Below are positions 8,151-16,268 of a stretch of DNA of 36,298 bases, one piece after another. Positions within the stretch are counted from its first letter, which is position 1; each line of letters starts with the position of its first letter. Source of the stretch: an uncultured Lachnospiraceae bacterium (GTDB taxonomy: Bacteria > Bacillota > Clostridia > Lachnospirales > Lachnospiraceae); assembly GCA_910586715.1 (NCBI GenBank), contig CAJUJG010000034.1:1-36298 (forward strand). Reading direction: 5' to 3'. Made by a program: the position numbers and the translations under genes. The notes under the pieces were generated by a model, which saw only the letters and a program-made list of their open reading frames with translations, had not been told where the DNA came from and did no database searches.

Positions 8151-8190
8151 TATTATAAGCTATTATATTCAAAATGGAGGAAGGAAAAAC

Positions 8191-9702
8191 GTGAAAACAA
8201 ATCTGAAAAACAAACTCAAAACGCTTTTAACAATTCTCTTAACGGTATGCATGGTTTTTACCGTAACACTCAATACGGGAATGTCCGTTGTACAGGCGGC
8301 GTCAACTTCATGGAACTTTAAAAATACGGAATTTAAAAGCCTTGGCACAATTACTTCCAATGTGACAGTCAGCGGACTTGGACTCATTGCAAACAGCGCT
8401 AAGCCGATGTCTGTAATTGCGGACAGTCAGACAGTTTCCGGTACGGTTTACACACATGCGCTTGCACTTGGCGGCAGCGGTTCTCCAAGTTATCGTGCAA
8501 TCAAGGTTCCGGTAAGCTCGGATGCGACGGTTAAGGTTATTTTGAGAAGCTCAGGAAGCGCGGCGAGAACACTTGTTGTAGCGGACGCAGGCGGAAAGCA
8601 GCTTGGCACAATGAATGCGGCTGTGGTAGCGGAGCAGGCTTCTTATACATACAAGGGTGCAGCGGGATTTGTTTATCTTTACTCATCTAACAGCGGTATT
8701 AATGTTTATAAAATACAGGTAGATGACAGAGGCGCTACATCGGGCGGTTCGACATCAGGCGGTGACAATTCGGGAACGACAACTCCTTCAGGAACAACAA
8801 TCACCGTTAAAAATGGCGGCACAACACTTGCGGAAGCAGTAAAGAGCGCCAAGGGCGGTACGACAATTGTCATTGACGGCACGATTAAATCGGACAAGAT
8901 TGTACTTCCGGCAGGCGTACATATTTCCGGCAAGAATAATGCGACCATTGATTTTTCACAGACAACAGGAAGCTCGGGAAGAGGTATTACAATTAAGGGC
9001 AATGGAAGTATAATACAGAATATTACAGTAAAGAATGCGTCGGATAACGGTATCTATATTTCCGGCTCAAACAATACTTTAAAGTATGTAGTATGCTGCT
9101 ACAATCATGATGCAGGTTTCCAGGTATCGGACGGCGGCGCAAACAATAAGTTCTACAACTGTACGGCACATCATAATGCGGATGCAACAGGTGAGAACGC
9201 AGACGGTTTTGCAGTAAAGCTTCATTCCGGCGAGGGCAACTATTTTGAGAACTGCGTGGCAGAGTATAACAGTGATGACGGCTGGGACTGCTATGCGGCA
9301 CACGGCGCGGTAAAATTAGTAAATTGTCAGGCAAACTATAACGGATACTGTGACGGAATCTACGGAGACGGAAACGGTTTTAAAATGGGCGGCGTAGATA
9401 ACAAGACTCCCGGTGTGGCAGCACATCTTGATCCTTTAAATCATTATCTTGAAGGATGTGTTGCAAAAGGAAATTATGCAGCAGGCTTTGACAGAAATAA
9501 TCAGAGCGGTGTTGTGACGATGAAGAACTGCATCGGCGACTCAAACAAGACTTATAATTACAATTGGCCGCTTACGGGAACACCTTCCGCACTTGGCTAT
9601 AAGGTGACCTTCGGAAAAGCGTTGATTCAGAGCTGTACATCAAAGAACGGCACGAACAACATTAAGGGTGCAACCCTTAGCGGTACGTGCGTTGGTTTCT
9701 AA
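8191..9702 (+). CDS. Secreted pectate lyase, polysaccharide lyase family 9 type
   Basis: This enzyme cleaves polygalacturonate by beta-elimination outside the cell. The 503-residue product has a signal peptide (about 1-36, ending VQAA), an N-terminal beta-rich domain (about 40-178) that may bind carbohydrate, a Gly/Ser/Thr linker (about 180-200) and a right-handed beta-helix (about 202-503). From memory of Dickeya Pel9A, calcium is held by D209, D233, D234 and D237, and the base is K273. The equivalents here are D338 (ENADGF), D362, D363 and D366 (SDDGWD) and K398 (GNGFKMGG), with matching spacing for the four aspartates. The start is GTG at 8191 with GGAGGAAGG upstream. It is monocistronic, with its own promoter and terminator. 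No sortase signal or dockerin is seen, so it is probably released. Confidence 0.88.
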   Translation: MKTNLKNKLKTLLTILLTVCMVFTVTLNTGMSVVQAASTSWNFKNTEFKSLGTITSNVTVSGLGLIANSAKPMSVIADSQTVSGTVYTHALALGGSGSPSYRAIKVPVSSDATVKVILRSSGSAARTLVVADAGGKQLGTMNAAVVAEQASYTYKGAAGFVYLYSSNSGINVYKIQVDDRGATSGGSTSGGDNSGTTTPSGTTITVKNGGTTLAEAVKSAKGGTTIVIDGTIKSDKIVLPAGVHISGKNNATIDFSQTTGSSGRGITIKGNGSIIQNITVKNASDNGIYISGSNNTLKYVVCCYNHDAGFQVSDGGANNKFYNCTAHHNADATGENADGFAVKLHSGEGNYFENCVAEYNSDDGWDCYAAHGAVKLVNCQANYNGYCDGIYGDGNGFKMGGVDNKTPGVAAHLDPLNHYLEGCVAKGNYAAGFDRNNQSGVVTMKNCIGDSNKTYNYNWPLTGTPSALGYKVTFGKALIQSCTSKNGTNNIKGATLSGTCVGF

Positions 9703-9722
9703 AAATTAAATAGAACTATTAT

Positions 9723-9757
9723 ACCGCAGGCTTTTAAGGAAGAGCCTGCGGTTTTTA
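9723..9757 (+). terminator. Intrinsic terminator of the pectate lyase gene
   Basis: ACCGCAGGCT (9723-9732) and AGCCTGCGGT (9743-9752) form a perfect 10-base stem with a 10-base loop, followed by TTTTT. Confidence 0.92.
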
Positions 9758-9763
9758 TGCACA

Positions 9764-9841
9764 GCCCCATGCAAAGGAAGTATGCCACTAAAGCGGCGCA
9801 TGGGGCGCGCGGCGAGTAGTGGAGAAGGTCATTTCCCTACT
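9764..9841 (+). repeat. Structured element A (two hairpins) after the pectate lyase terminator
   Basis: GCCCCATGC (9764-9772) pairs perfectly with GCATGGGGC (9798-9806). Its interior begins AAAGGAAGTATGCC and closes with GGC. A second hairpin at 9815-9841 (AGTAG...CTACT) has a single bulged T. A related element lies on the minus strand at 10647-10724, with the same interior bases but different, still complementary, stems. Function unknown. It could also help end transcription from the convergent deacetylase gene. Confidence 0.6.
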
Positions 9842-9856
9842 TGATTCAGAATTGTA

Positions 9857-10561
9857 TCAATCAAACAACAATTTATCAACTGTCACGAATTCATATCCCT
9901 GCTTTTGCAGCTCATCTACTACCATAAGCGCCGCTTCCACGGATGTTTTATAGTAATCATGCATTAAAATAATGTCATTTTCCCCGACCTTTTTGAGCAC
10001 TGCCTGCGCGACACAGGTGGCGTTTGATGTGCACCAGTCAAGCGGATCAATATTCCACAAAATCGGAAACATATTCAATTCATTTTCAAGCTTTTTATCC
10101 CACGCGCCGTAAGGCGGACGCACATATTGGACTTCCTCGCCTGTAATTTTTTGCAGCAGTTCGTTTGTTTTTACTAACTCCTGTTTGAATTTTTCACGGT
10201 TTGTTTTGGTGAGCTCGATATGGGTATAGGTGTGGTTGCCAATCAGATGTCCCTCGTCATGCATGCGTTTGATAATGTCCGGATGAAGCGAGGCGTTTTC
10301 TCCGGTGACAAAGAACGTCGCCTTGACATCGCGCTCCTTTAATCCGTCAAGCAGAGGCTCCGTGTAGATTGGGTGCGGACCGTCGTCAAAGGTAAGCGCG
10401 ACGCGTCGGACATCGGATGACATCTGTGGTTCGGCAATGGTTAAAATGGCATGATTGTAAAATGTAAGCTGGCGGTTTAGGGCAAGCGCCGCAAGACACA
10501 GTGCTATGCCATACAAAAGTTTGAACAGAAAAGGAAAGTCCGTAGACGGTAATTTTTTCAT
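9857..10561 (-). CDS. Membrane-anchored NodB-type polysaccharide deacetylase
   Basis: This is a carbohydrate esterase family 4 enzyme, which removes N-acetyl groups from cell-wall glycans such as peptidoglycan or N-acetylglucosamine polymers. The 234-residue product has one N-terminal hydrophobic anchor (about 10-30). All NodB motifs are present: TFDDGP (D59, D60), NHTYTH (metal ligands H110 and H114), RPPYG (148-152), DPLDW (172-176) and LMHD (H201). GGGGGAA precedes the ATG on the minus strand. The short length and lack of other domains resemble the PdaA/PgdA-like deacetylases of Firmicutes. The precise substrate cannot be told. It is flanked on both sides by related structured elements. 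Confidence 0.92.
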   Translation of the reverse strand: MKKLPSTDFPFLFKLLYGIALCLAALALNRQLTFYNHAILTIAEPQMSSDVRRVALTFDDGPHPIYTEPLLDGLKERDVKATFFVTGENASLHPDIIKRMHDEGHLIGNHTYTHIELTKTNREKFKQELVKTNELLQKITGEEVQYVRPPYGAWDKKLENELNMFPILWNIDPLDWCTSNATCVAQAVLKKVGENDIILMHDYYKTSVEAALMVVDELQKQGYEFVTVDKLLFD

Positions 10562-10646
10562 GATGTTCCCCCACAGTGCGGAGTTCTATTACTCTACCAA
10601 TAGTATATGGCGTATGGCATGTCATCATTCGGCAAAATGACAATCG

Positions 10647-10724
10647 GGTAGAGAAGATTCCTCTTCCTCTACTTGTCGCGTGGGCACCCGCCAGCCTGCA
10701 CAGGCATATTTCCGTTGGGTGCCC
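10647..10724 (-). repeat. Structured element B (two hairpins) between the chemotaxis receptor and deacetylase genes
   Basis: Read on the minus strand, GGGCACCC (10724-10717) pairs with GGGTGCCC (10689-10682). The interior begins AACGGAAATATGCC and contains GCCT-GTGC-AGGC. A second hairpin (GTAGAG...CTCTAC, 10672-10648) has one bulged G. It aligns along its length with element A. Like A, it starts a few bases after an intrinsic terminator and in the same orientation as the terminated gene. It also lies 86 bases upstream of the deacetylase start, so a leader role is possible for this copy only. Confidence 0.6.
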
Positions 10725-10729
10725 GTGTA

Positions 10730-10770
10730 CAAAAAACAAAAACAGGCTTCCGCAAAAAACGGAAACCTGT
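10730..10770 (-). terminator. Intrinsic terminator of the chemotaxis receptor gene
   Basis: On the minus strand ACAGGTTTCCG (10770-10760) pairs with CGGAAGCCTGT (10752-10742) with one G-U pair. It is followed by an interrupted T-run (the A-run at 10730-10741 on the plus strand). Confidence 0.92.
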
Positions 10771-10789
10771 AATATGATTTCATTCAATT

Positions 10790-12487
10790 TTATCGCTTCA
10801 ATGTAAACTGTCCGATGAGACCATCCAAAATGGAAGCCTGAGCAGATAATTCTTCACTGGTTGCCGATGATTCCTCAGCTGTCGCTGCGTTTGTCTGTAC
10901 AACTTCAGAAATCTGATTGATGCCGCTTTCCGCCCTGCGCATTGCCTCTGCCTGATCCTCAACCATTGTTTTCAGATCCTTAGAGAAGTTTGCAATCTGA
11001 TTAATACCGTCTACAACGGATTCGATTGCACTTGCAGCGTTTTCCGCCGCACGGTTGCCTTCCGTAACCTCGCGGATAGAGCTTTCAATCAATTCGCGCG
11101 TGTCTACCGCAGCCTGTGCGCTTTGGTTTGCCAAAACTCTGATTTCATCCGCGACAACGGAGAAACCGCGTCCGGACTCACCTGCCCTTGCAGCCTCAAT
11201 GGAAGCATTGAGTGACAGAAGATTGGTCTGTGAGGCAATCGACTCTATTTCGGAAATAATGTTTCCGATTCTTGTGGAAGCTTCGTTGATTCGTTTCATT
11301 GCGGCGATCATGTTGTTCATTTCGCCGCGGCTGTTGTCTGCTTCATCAGCATAACGCTGTGCTTTTATGTAAGATTCATCTGCACTCTGTGCACTCTTTT
11401 CCATAGTCGCGGTAATGTCGGAAATCGTGGTATGCAAGTCCATAACGGCATTGGTCTGTTCGGTTGCGCCTTCCGCAAGATTTTGTGATGCCTCTGCCAA
11501 GTCGTTGGAGCCGCTGGATACCTGGTTGGAAACTTCGCCGATGGACAGCAATGTTTCGGTCATTTGGTCTCTCAATCCGCGCAATGCGATAAACAGCTTT
11601 TGGAAATCGCCATTATATTTGTCGGAACAGCTTGACTGGATATCATAATTTCCGTTTGCCATTTCCCCTAAAATTTCGCCGATGTCGTGGATAATCATGT
11701 TCAGATTGGTCGCCATTTCATTGGCATCTTTTACCATTTCCTCAACTTCATCACCGGTTTCGATAACAGGGAACGGTGATGAAAGGTCGCCGCCTGCAAA
11801 AGTTTTGAGGCGTTCGCCGAGTTCTCCCAAAGGAGAAGCAATTCCCCTTGCAATGGTTCTTCCGATTTTGGTTGATACCACCATTGCAGCAGCAATTACG
11901 ACAACAATCAGCACTGAGATAATAACACATATAACAATCAGTGTTGTGGACAGAGTATTACCGCTGTCAACTTTTACCGTTAAAAGCTCCATCAGCTTGC
12001 TGTAGATACTGTCATAAGCAGGCGCAAGTTCCGCCAAAGCGATGTCCTGTGCCTGTTTGCAAAGTTCCCTGTCAGTTGTTGCGCCTAAATCCATAATTTG
12101 GGCATCCAATGCCCAGTAAGCATCCAATTCTGCGCTGATGGCATCGTATGTAGCTCTGCCGTCTGCGGATACGACTGTCTTTTCAACATCTGCAAAATAT
12201 TCCATAAAATCTTGTTTGTTTTGCTCGTGTTCTGTCAACACTTTTGCGATGGCATCTGCATCGTCATAGCCGATTGCCGCGCGAAGCGAGGAGCGTGCAT
12301 CTGCAAACTCAAACATCGCTTTCCCGATGTCACCCTGTGCAAAACCGAAATTCTTCAGTGCATAAGAATACCGGTTTGACAAAATAATCAGCGCAAGAAG
12401 CGCTACAAACGCTACTGCCGCTGTGATTGCCGCTACCTTGACAAAGGCTTTGGTTAATTTTTTTTCAATATTTTCCGTTCCGTTCAT
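10790..12487 (-). CDS. Methyl-accepting chemotaxis protein
   Basis: This transmembrane receptor controls CheA kinase activity and so swimming direction. The 565-residue product has helix TM1 about 17-37, a four-helix-bundle type sensor about 40-178, TM2 about 180-205, HAMP about 206-262 and a cytoplasmic signalling coiled coil about 300-560. The tip carries the invariant LLSLNASIEAARAGESGRGF (423-442). Glutamine/glutamate-rich pairs suitable for methylation flank it. The ligand is unknown. AAAGGAG lies about 11 bases upstream of the ATG, and a promoter is visible at 12593-12621. No other chemotaxis or flagellar gene is in the window, so it is an outlying receptor. Confidence 0.95.
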   Translation of the reverse strand: MNGTENIEKKLTKAFVKVAAITAAVAFVALLALIILSNRYSYALKNFGFAQGDIGKAMFEFADARSSLRAAIGYDDADAIAKVLTEHEQNKQDFMEYFADVEKTVVSADGRATYDAISAELDAYWALDAQIMDLGATTDRELCKQAQDIALAELAPAYDSIYSKLMELLTVKVDSGNTLSTTLIVICVIISVLIVVVIAAAMVVSTKIGRTIARGIASPLGELGERLKTFAGGDLSSPFPVIETGDEVEEMVKDANEMATNLNMIIHDIGEILGEMANGNYDIQSSCSDKYNGDFQKLFIALRGLRDQMTETLLSIGEVSNQVSSGSNDLAEASQNLAEGATEQTNAVMDLHTTISDITATMEKSAQSADESYIKAQRYADEADNSRGEMNNMIAAMKRINEASTRIGNIISEIESIASQTNLLSLNASIEAARAGESGRGFSVVADEIRVLANQSAQAAVDTRELIESSIREVTEGNRAAENAASAIESVVDGINQIANFSKDLKTMVEDQAEAMRRAESGINQISEVVQTNAATAEESSATSEELSAQASILDGLIGQFTLKR

Positions 12488-12592
12488 TGTTTAGAAGTCT
12501 CCTTTCTGCTGCTTCAAAAATCACTGACGTATTTCCCCCCTGATAATGGAACCCTGACATTTATCGCATGTAACCAACAATGAAAGTACGGA

Positions 12593-12621
12593 TGTATAGT
12601 TACGTAATGTTTTTATGTAAA
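12593..12621 (-). promoter_or_regulatory. Putative sigma-A promoter of the chemotaxis receptor gene
   Basis: On the minus strand TTTACA (12621-12616) lies 17 bases from TATACA (12598-12593). The expected start is near 12586, about 100 bases from the ATG. Confidence 0.5.
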
Positions 12622-12797
12622 GAGAGTTTTTTGTTTTTTACCAAGATATTACGTCTTGCTCTATTATAACGCTTTAATATGAAAAATACAATACTTAAAT
12701 AGGCATAATTACCAATTGAGCGACAAAAAAATTATCATATTTGGAGAAAATGAATAATGAAATGTGTAAGTTATACAGCTTATTTCTGCAAAACAGC

Positions 12798-12826
12798 TTG
12801 CGAAATTGCGTGGACAATACTATAAT
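12798..12826 (+). promoter_or_regulatory. Promoter of the 161-residue protein / epimerase operon
   Basis: TTGCGA (12798-12803) lies 17 bases from a perfect TATAAT (12821-12826). The start site would be near 12833, which rules out a translation start at TTG 12831 and supports ATG 12885. Confidence 0.65.
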
Positions 12827-12884
12827 CTAGTTGGGTTATTTGATTTTGCCGTATCTGTTATTCGGCAGGAAAGGGAGTTTGGGT

Positions 12885-13370
12885 ATGGGGAGAGACCCGA
12901 AATGGGAAAAATTTGCAGAGCTTACGGCGCGTTGTTATAAAGCTGCGGAAAACGGAAATACTTTAAGTACATGCTGGAATGATGCATTTAATGCATTAAT
13001 GGACGTTATAACGCAGGAACGTGGGAATGACAGCAGTTTTGCAAGAGAACTTGGCAATTTAGAAAAGCTTACAGACTTTAAATTTAATATTGTAGGGTTA
13101 ATTTTGGATTATTTTGACTGGCTTTGGAGGGTGGGGGATTATCAGACAATATGTGTAAACGGTGACCGGATAATAAGCGCTTTTGACTGGCATGTGGAAT
13201 CGTCATCGGCGATTCGAATAAAGATGATAAATGCATTGATGAAGCTGGGGAGGAAAGACGAGGCGGTTGAATATTGCATGGAATGGATTAAGGCAGAGCC
13301 GGAGGACGTGAATGCGGTTATTACCCAAAAGGCTCTTTTGACAGAAAGAAAAGGAGAAGCAATATGCTAG
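12885..13370 (+). CDS. Unknown protein with TPR-like C-terminus
   Basis: I do not recognise this 161-residue protein. It is soluble and helical, with no signal peptide or membrane segment. The C-terminal part (NALMKLGRKDEAVEYCMEW, then KAEPEDVNAV) looks like a tetratricopeptide repeat pair, and the middle is rich in Trp and Phe (ILDYFDWLWRVGDY). The start at ATG 12885 is chosen because AGGAAAGGGAG lies 7 bases upstream; the promoter -10 at 12821 also makes the earlier in-frame TTG unlikely. Its last 7 bases overlap the start of the epimerase gene (ATGCTAG), so the two are translationally coupled. By context it may help sugar-nucleotide or surface-polysaccharide work. Confidence 0.8.
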   Translation: MGRDPKWEKFAELTARCYKAAENGNTLSTCWNDAFNALMDVITQERGNDSSFARELGNLEKLTDFKFNIVGLILDYFDWLWRVGDYQTICVNGDRIISAFDWHVESSSAIRIKMINALMKLGRKDEAVEYCMEWIKAEPEDVNAVITQKALLTERKGEAIC

Positions 13371-14434
13371 AAAAAAATGTGGATTTGCGTGGAAAAACGA
13401 TATTGGTGACAGGCGCGGCAGGCTTTATCGGAGCGAATCTTTCGCTTGTTCTTTTAAAGGCTGTTGACAACGTGAGAATTATAGGCATTGACAATATAAA
13501 TGACTATTATGATGTATCGTTAAAGGAATTTCGGTTAAATCAAATTAGAGAGATGGAAAAAACAGTGACTGGCAGCTTTGTGTTTGTGAAGGGCAGCATT
13601 GCGGACCGCAAATGTATTGATGACATTTTTCGAACGTATGAGCCAAGTGTCGTTGTCAATCTTGCGGCGCAGGCAGGGGTGCGCTACAGTATTGAAAATC
13701 CGGATGCGTATGTTGAGTCAAATTTGATTGGTTTTTACAATATATTAGAAGCATGCCGCTATAGTTATGACAATGGCAAGCCGGGGGTGGAACATTTGGT
13801 ATATGCAAGCTCATCATCCGTGTACGGCAGCAACAAAAAAATTCCGTATGCGGTAGAGGACAAGGTTGATAATCCCGTGTCCTTGTATGCGGCGACGAAA
13901 AAGTCAAATGAGCTGCTGGCGCATGCGTACTCGAAGCTTTACGGGATACCTTCTACCGGACTTCGTTTTTTTACGGTATACGGTCCGGCAGGACGGCCGG
14001 ATATGGCGTATTTCGGGTTTACCAATAAGCTTGTTAAAAATGAGACAATTAAAATTTTTAATTATGGAAACTGCAAGCGTGATTTTACGTATATTGATGA
14101 CATTGTATCAGGGGTGCAGGCAGTCATGCAGTGTGCGCCGCTTCCAAATGAAGATGGCGTAAAATATAAAATATATAATATCGGAAACAACAAGCCGGAA
14201 AATCTTTTGGATTTTGTTGAGATTTTGCAGGATGAGTTAAAGGCGGCGAAGGTGCTTCCCGAGAATTATGATTTTGAGGCACACAAGGAGTTTGTGGGTA
14301 TGCAGCCGGGCGACGTTGAGGTCACCTATGCGGATGTGAGCGAACTTCAGCGGGACTTTGGCTTTAAGCCGGACACAGGTCTAAGGGACGGTCTCCGGAA
14401 GTTTGCACAGTGGTATAAGGGGTTTTATGCCTGA
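13364..14434 (+). CDS. UDP-glucuronate 4-epimerase (NAD-dependent)
   Basis: This short-chain sugar-nucleotide epimerase interconverts UDP-glucuronate and UDP-galacturonate for surface polysaccharide synthesis. The 356-residue product has the NAD-binding GAAGFIG (17-23), an ASSSSVYG serine region (about 148-155), the catalytic Tyr175 and Lys179 (LYAATKK) and the NLAAQAGVRYS segment (about 99-109) typical of the GalE-like uronate epimerases (CapI/WbnF type). RFFTVYGPAGRPDMA (201-215) is also characteristic. AAAGGAG lies 8 bases before the ATG. It overlaps the preceding unknown gene. A related 4-epimerase with another UDP-sugar substrate is the main alternative. Confidence 0.87.
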   Translation: MLEKNVDLRGKTILVTGAAGFIGANLSLVLLKAVDNVRIIGIDNINDYYDVSLKEFRLNQIREMEKTVTGSFVFVKGSIADRKCIDDIFRTYEPSVVVNLAAQAGVRYSIENPDAYVESNLIGFYNILEACRYSYDNGKPGVEHLVYASSSSVYGSNKKIPYAVEDKVDNPVSLYAATKKSNELLAHAYSKLYGIPSTGLRFFTVYGPAGRPDMAYFGFTNKLVKNETIKIFNYGNCKRDFTYIDDIVSGVQAVMQCAPLPNEDGVKYKIYNIGNNKPENLLDFVEILQDELKAAKVLPENYDFEAHKEFVGMQPGDVEVTYADVSELQRDFGFKPDTGLRDGLRKFAQWYKGFYA

Positions 14435-14439
14435 AACGA

Positions 14440-14468
14440 TTGCAATTTAACGGCTTGGCATTTATAAT
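14440..14468 (+). promoter_or_regulatory. Putative sigma-A promoter of the PilB-type ATPase gene
   Basis: TTGCAA (14440-14445) lies 17 bases from a perfect TATAAT (14463-14468), 6 bases after the epimerase stop. The start near 14475 gives a 40-base leader containing GGAGGA. Confidence 0.6.
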
Positions 14469-14514
14469 AAAAACAATGGCAGTACATTTTTTATAAAGGA
14501 CATGGAGGATTTCA

Positions 14515-16206
14515 ATGGATTTTAATAGAAAAAAAGTACGACTTGGTGATTTGCTTGTGGAAGCCGGTTCCATTACGCAGGAACAGCTTGTGAATGCGCT
14601 GGAGAAGCAGAAAAAAAACGGAATGAAGCTTGGCGTGACGCTTGTCGATGAGGGTGTCATAACAGAGGATGATATTGCAGAGGCGCTTGGCCGGCAGCTT
14701 GGCATTGAGATTGTGGACTTGCAGAATATTAATGTGGATAAGGCAGTGACGCAGCTTGTGCCAGTGAATATCCTGAAAAAATACACGATGATACCGTTTG
14801 CCTTCAGCGAAAAAAACAAAAACGTGCTGCGCGTGGCGATGGAAAACCCGCTGGATACGTATGCGCAGGAAGATATTTCAATTATCACCAATTATCAGGT
14901 AGAGCCGGTGGTTGCAACGACACGAAGCATCATGCTCGCCATTGACAAATATCACGGTCAAAACGAAATGAAGACTGCCTTAAGCCAGTACGCGAAGGAA
15001 AAACGGCTTGAGGTAGAGGTAGACGAACACGAGCAGGAGGATATTAACAGTTCGCCGATTGTAAAGCTTGTTAAGGAAATGATTGACCTCGCGGTGCGCC
15101 AGCGTGCATCGGATATACATATTGAGCCGATGGAGGAATATATCCGTGTAAGATACCGTATTGACGGTGTTTTGCAGAAGAAAGCGACATACAATGTGTC
15201 GGTGCTTCCGGCGATTATCGCGCGTATCAAGATTATCGGCGGCATGGATATTTCCGAGAAGAGAAAGCCGCAGGACGGACGTATCACGCAGGTGGTAGAC
15301 CACGTGGAGTACGACATCCGTGTTTCCATTCTGCCGACAGTGTTCGGCGAGAAGGTGGTTATGCGACTTACCGCCAAAATGGCGCTTACAAGGGAAAAGA
15401 GTCAGCTTGGCTTAAAACCTTATGAATTGGAGCAGTTTGACTATATTATCAGTAATCCGCATGGTATTCTGCTTGTTACGGGACCGACGGGAAGCGGTAA
15501 ATCGACAACGCTTTACACTGCGCTTAGCGAGCTGAATACAAACGACGTGAATATTATCACGGTAGAGGATCCTGTGGAGGCAAATATTGACGGCATTAAT
15601 CAGGTTCAGGTGAATCCGAAGGCGGAACTGACGTTTGCAAGCGCGCTGCGTTCCATTTTGCGGCAGGATCCGGATATTATCATGATTGGTGAGATCCGAG
15701 ACGGCGAGACGGCATCGATTGCCGTGCAGGCGTCGATTACGGGGCACTTGGTAGTCAGCACGCTGCATACGAACTCGGCGGCAAGCTCGATTACGCGATT
15801 GGAGGATATGGGCGTGGAGTCGTATCTGATAGCGGATTCCGTAATCGGTGTTATCGCACAGCGACTTGTAAGGCGGCTTTGCCCAATGTGCAAAAAACCA
15901 AGACAGGCGACGGCGGACGAGAAAAATTTTATGGGCGTAGATGAGTCTAAAGACATTACGATTTATGAGCCGTGCGGCTGTTCAAAATGTGACAATGCAG
16001 GTTATAAGGGACGTATCGGTGTGTACGAGATTATGAAAATGACGCCCGCCTTAAAAAAGATTATCAGTTCGAGACAGGGCGCAGACGTGCTCAAGGAAAA
16101 GGCGATTGAGGAGGGGATGCGCACACTTCGCATGAGCGGTTCGGAATATGTGCTTGAGGGCATTACCTCATATTCGGAGGTTGTCAGGATTTCGTTTGAT
16201 TCGTAA
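14515..16206 (+). CDS. PilB/GspE-type assembly ATPase
   Basis: This hexameric ATPase powers type IV pilus or type II secretion pseudopilus extension. The 563-residue product has an N-terminal T2SSE_N/MshEN domain (about 1-140, RLGDLLVEAGSITQEQL and VNILKKYTMIPF). The core carries Walker A GPTGSGKS (323-330), an Asp-box-like DVNIITVEDPVE, Walker B DPDIIMIGEIRD and the His box (LVVSTLHTNSA). A zinc site is formed by C456, C459, C489 and C492. It appears complete. A strong bidirectional terminator follows. No pilC, pilin or prepilin peptidase gene is in the window, so the gene stands alone here. With comEA and comEC on the same segment, a DNA-uptake pilus is possible but inferred. Confidence 0.92.
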   Translation: MDFNRKKVRLGDLLVEAGSITQEQLVNALEKQKKNGMKLGVTLVDEGVITEDDIAEALGRQLGIEIVDLQNINVDKAVTQLVPVNILKKYTMIPFAFSEKNKNVLRVAMENPLDTYAQEDISIITNYQVEPVVATTRSIMLAIDKYHGQNEMKTALSQYAKEKRLEVEVDEHEQEDINSSPIVKLVKEMIDLAVRQRASDIHIEPMEEYIRVRYRIDGVLQKKATYNVSVLPAIIARIKIIGGMDISEKRKPQDGRITQVVDHVEYDIRVSILPTVFGEKVVMRLTAKMALTREKSQLGLKPYELEQFDYIISNPHGILLVTGPTGSGKSTTLYTALSELNTNDVNIITVEDPVEANIDGINQVQVNPKAELTFASALRSILRQDPDIIMIGEIRDGETASIAVQASITGHLVVSTLHTNSAASSITRLEDMGVESYLIADSVIGVIAQRLVRRLCPMCKKPRQATADEKNFMGVDESKDITIYEPCGCSKCDNAGYKGRIGVYEIMKMTPALKKIISSRQGADVLKEKAIEEGMRTLRMSGSEYVLEGITSYSEVVRISFDS

Positions 16207-16214
16207 AAGGTTGA

Positions 16215-16254
16215 AAAAAGCTGTACACTTCACGATGAATGTGTACAGCTTTTT
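16215..16254. terminator. Bidirectional intrinsic terminator
   Basis: AAAAAGCTGTACAC (16215-16228) and GTGTACAGCTTTTT (16241-16254) form a perfect 14-base stem around a 12-base loop, with T-runs in both directions. It serves the convergent PilB-type gene and the ACT-domain gene. Confidence 0.95.
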
Positions 16255-16268
16255 GTATGTCGGAATGA

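Larger units (their letters stand above)
7938..8190. other. AT-rich intergenic region upstream of the pectate lyase
   Basis: Between the DUF4250 stop and the lyase start there are 319 bases without a gene. They hold the terminator, about 140 bases of AT-rich sequence in which I recognise nothing, the promoter at 8082-8111 and a leader hairpin at 8126-8150. Confidence 0.6.
12488..12884. other. Divergent intergenic region
   Basis: These 397 bases separate the chemotaxis receptor (minus) from the 161-residue protein gene (plus). They carry one promoter for each direction (12593-12621 minus, 12798-12826 plus), a leader of roughly 100 bases for the receptor containing a weak GATAA...TTATC hairpin, and AT-rich sequence. 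I recognise no riboswitch and no SigD-type flagellar promoter. Confidence 0.6.

Noticed and set aside
9764..9841. c-di-GMP (GEMM) riboswitch as the identity of element A
   Set aside because: The conserved GEMM-I core sequences are absent, and the plus strand has no gene downstream.
12750..12830. 26-codon open frame preceded by GGAGA
   Set aside because: It overlaps the promoter of the next gene and has no recognisable product, so coding cannot be supported.
12831..12884. Earlier TTG start for the 161-residue protein
   Set aside because: The -10 box TATAAT at 12821-12826 would place the transcript start near 12833, and ATG 12885 has a much better ribosome binding site.
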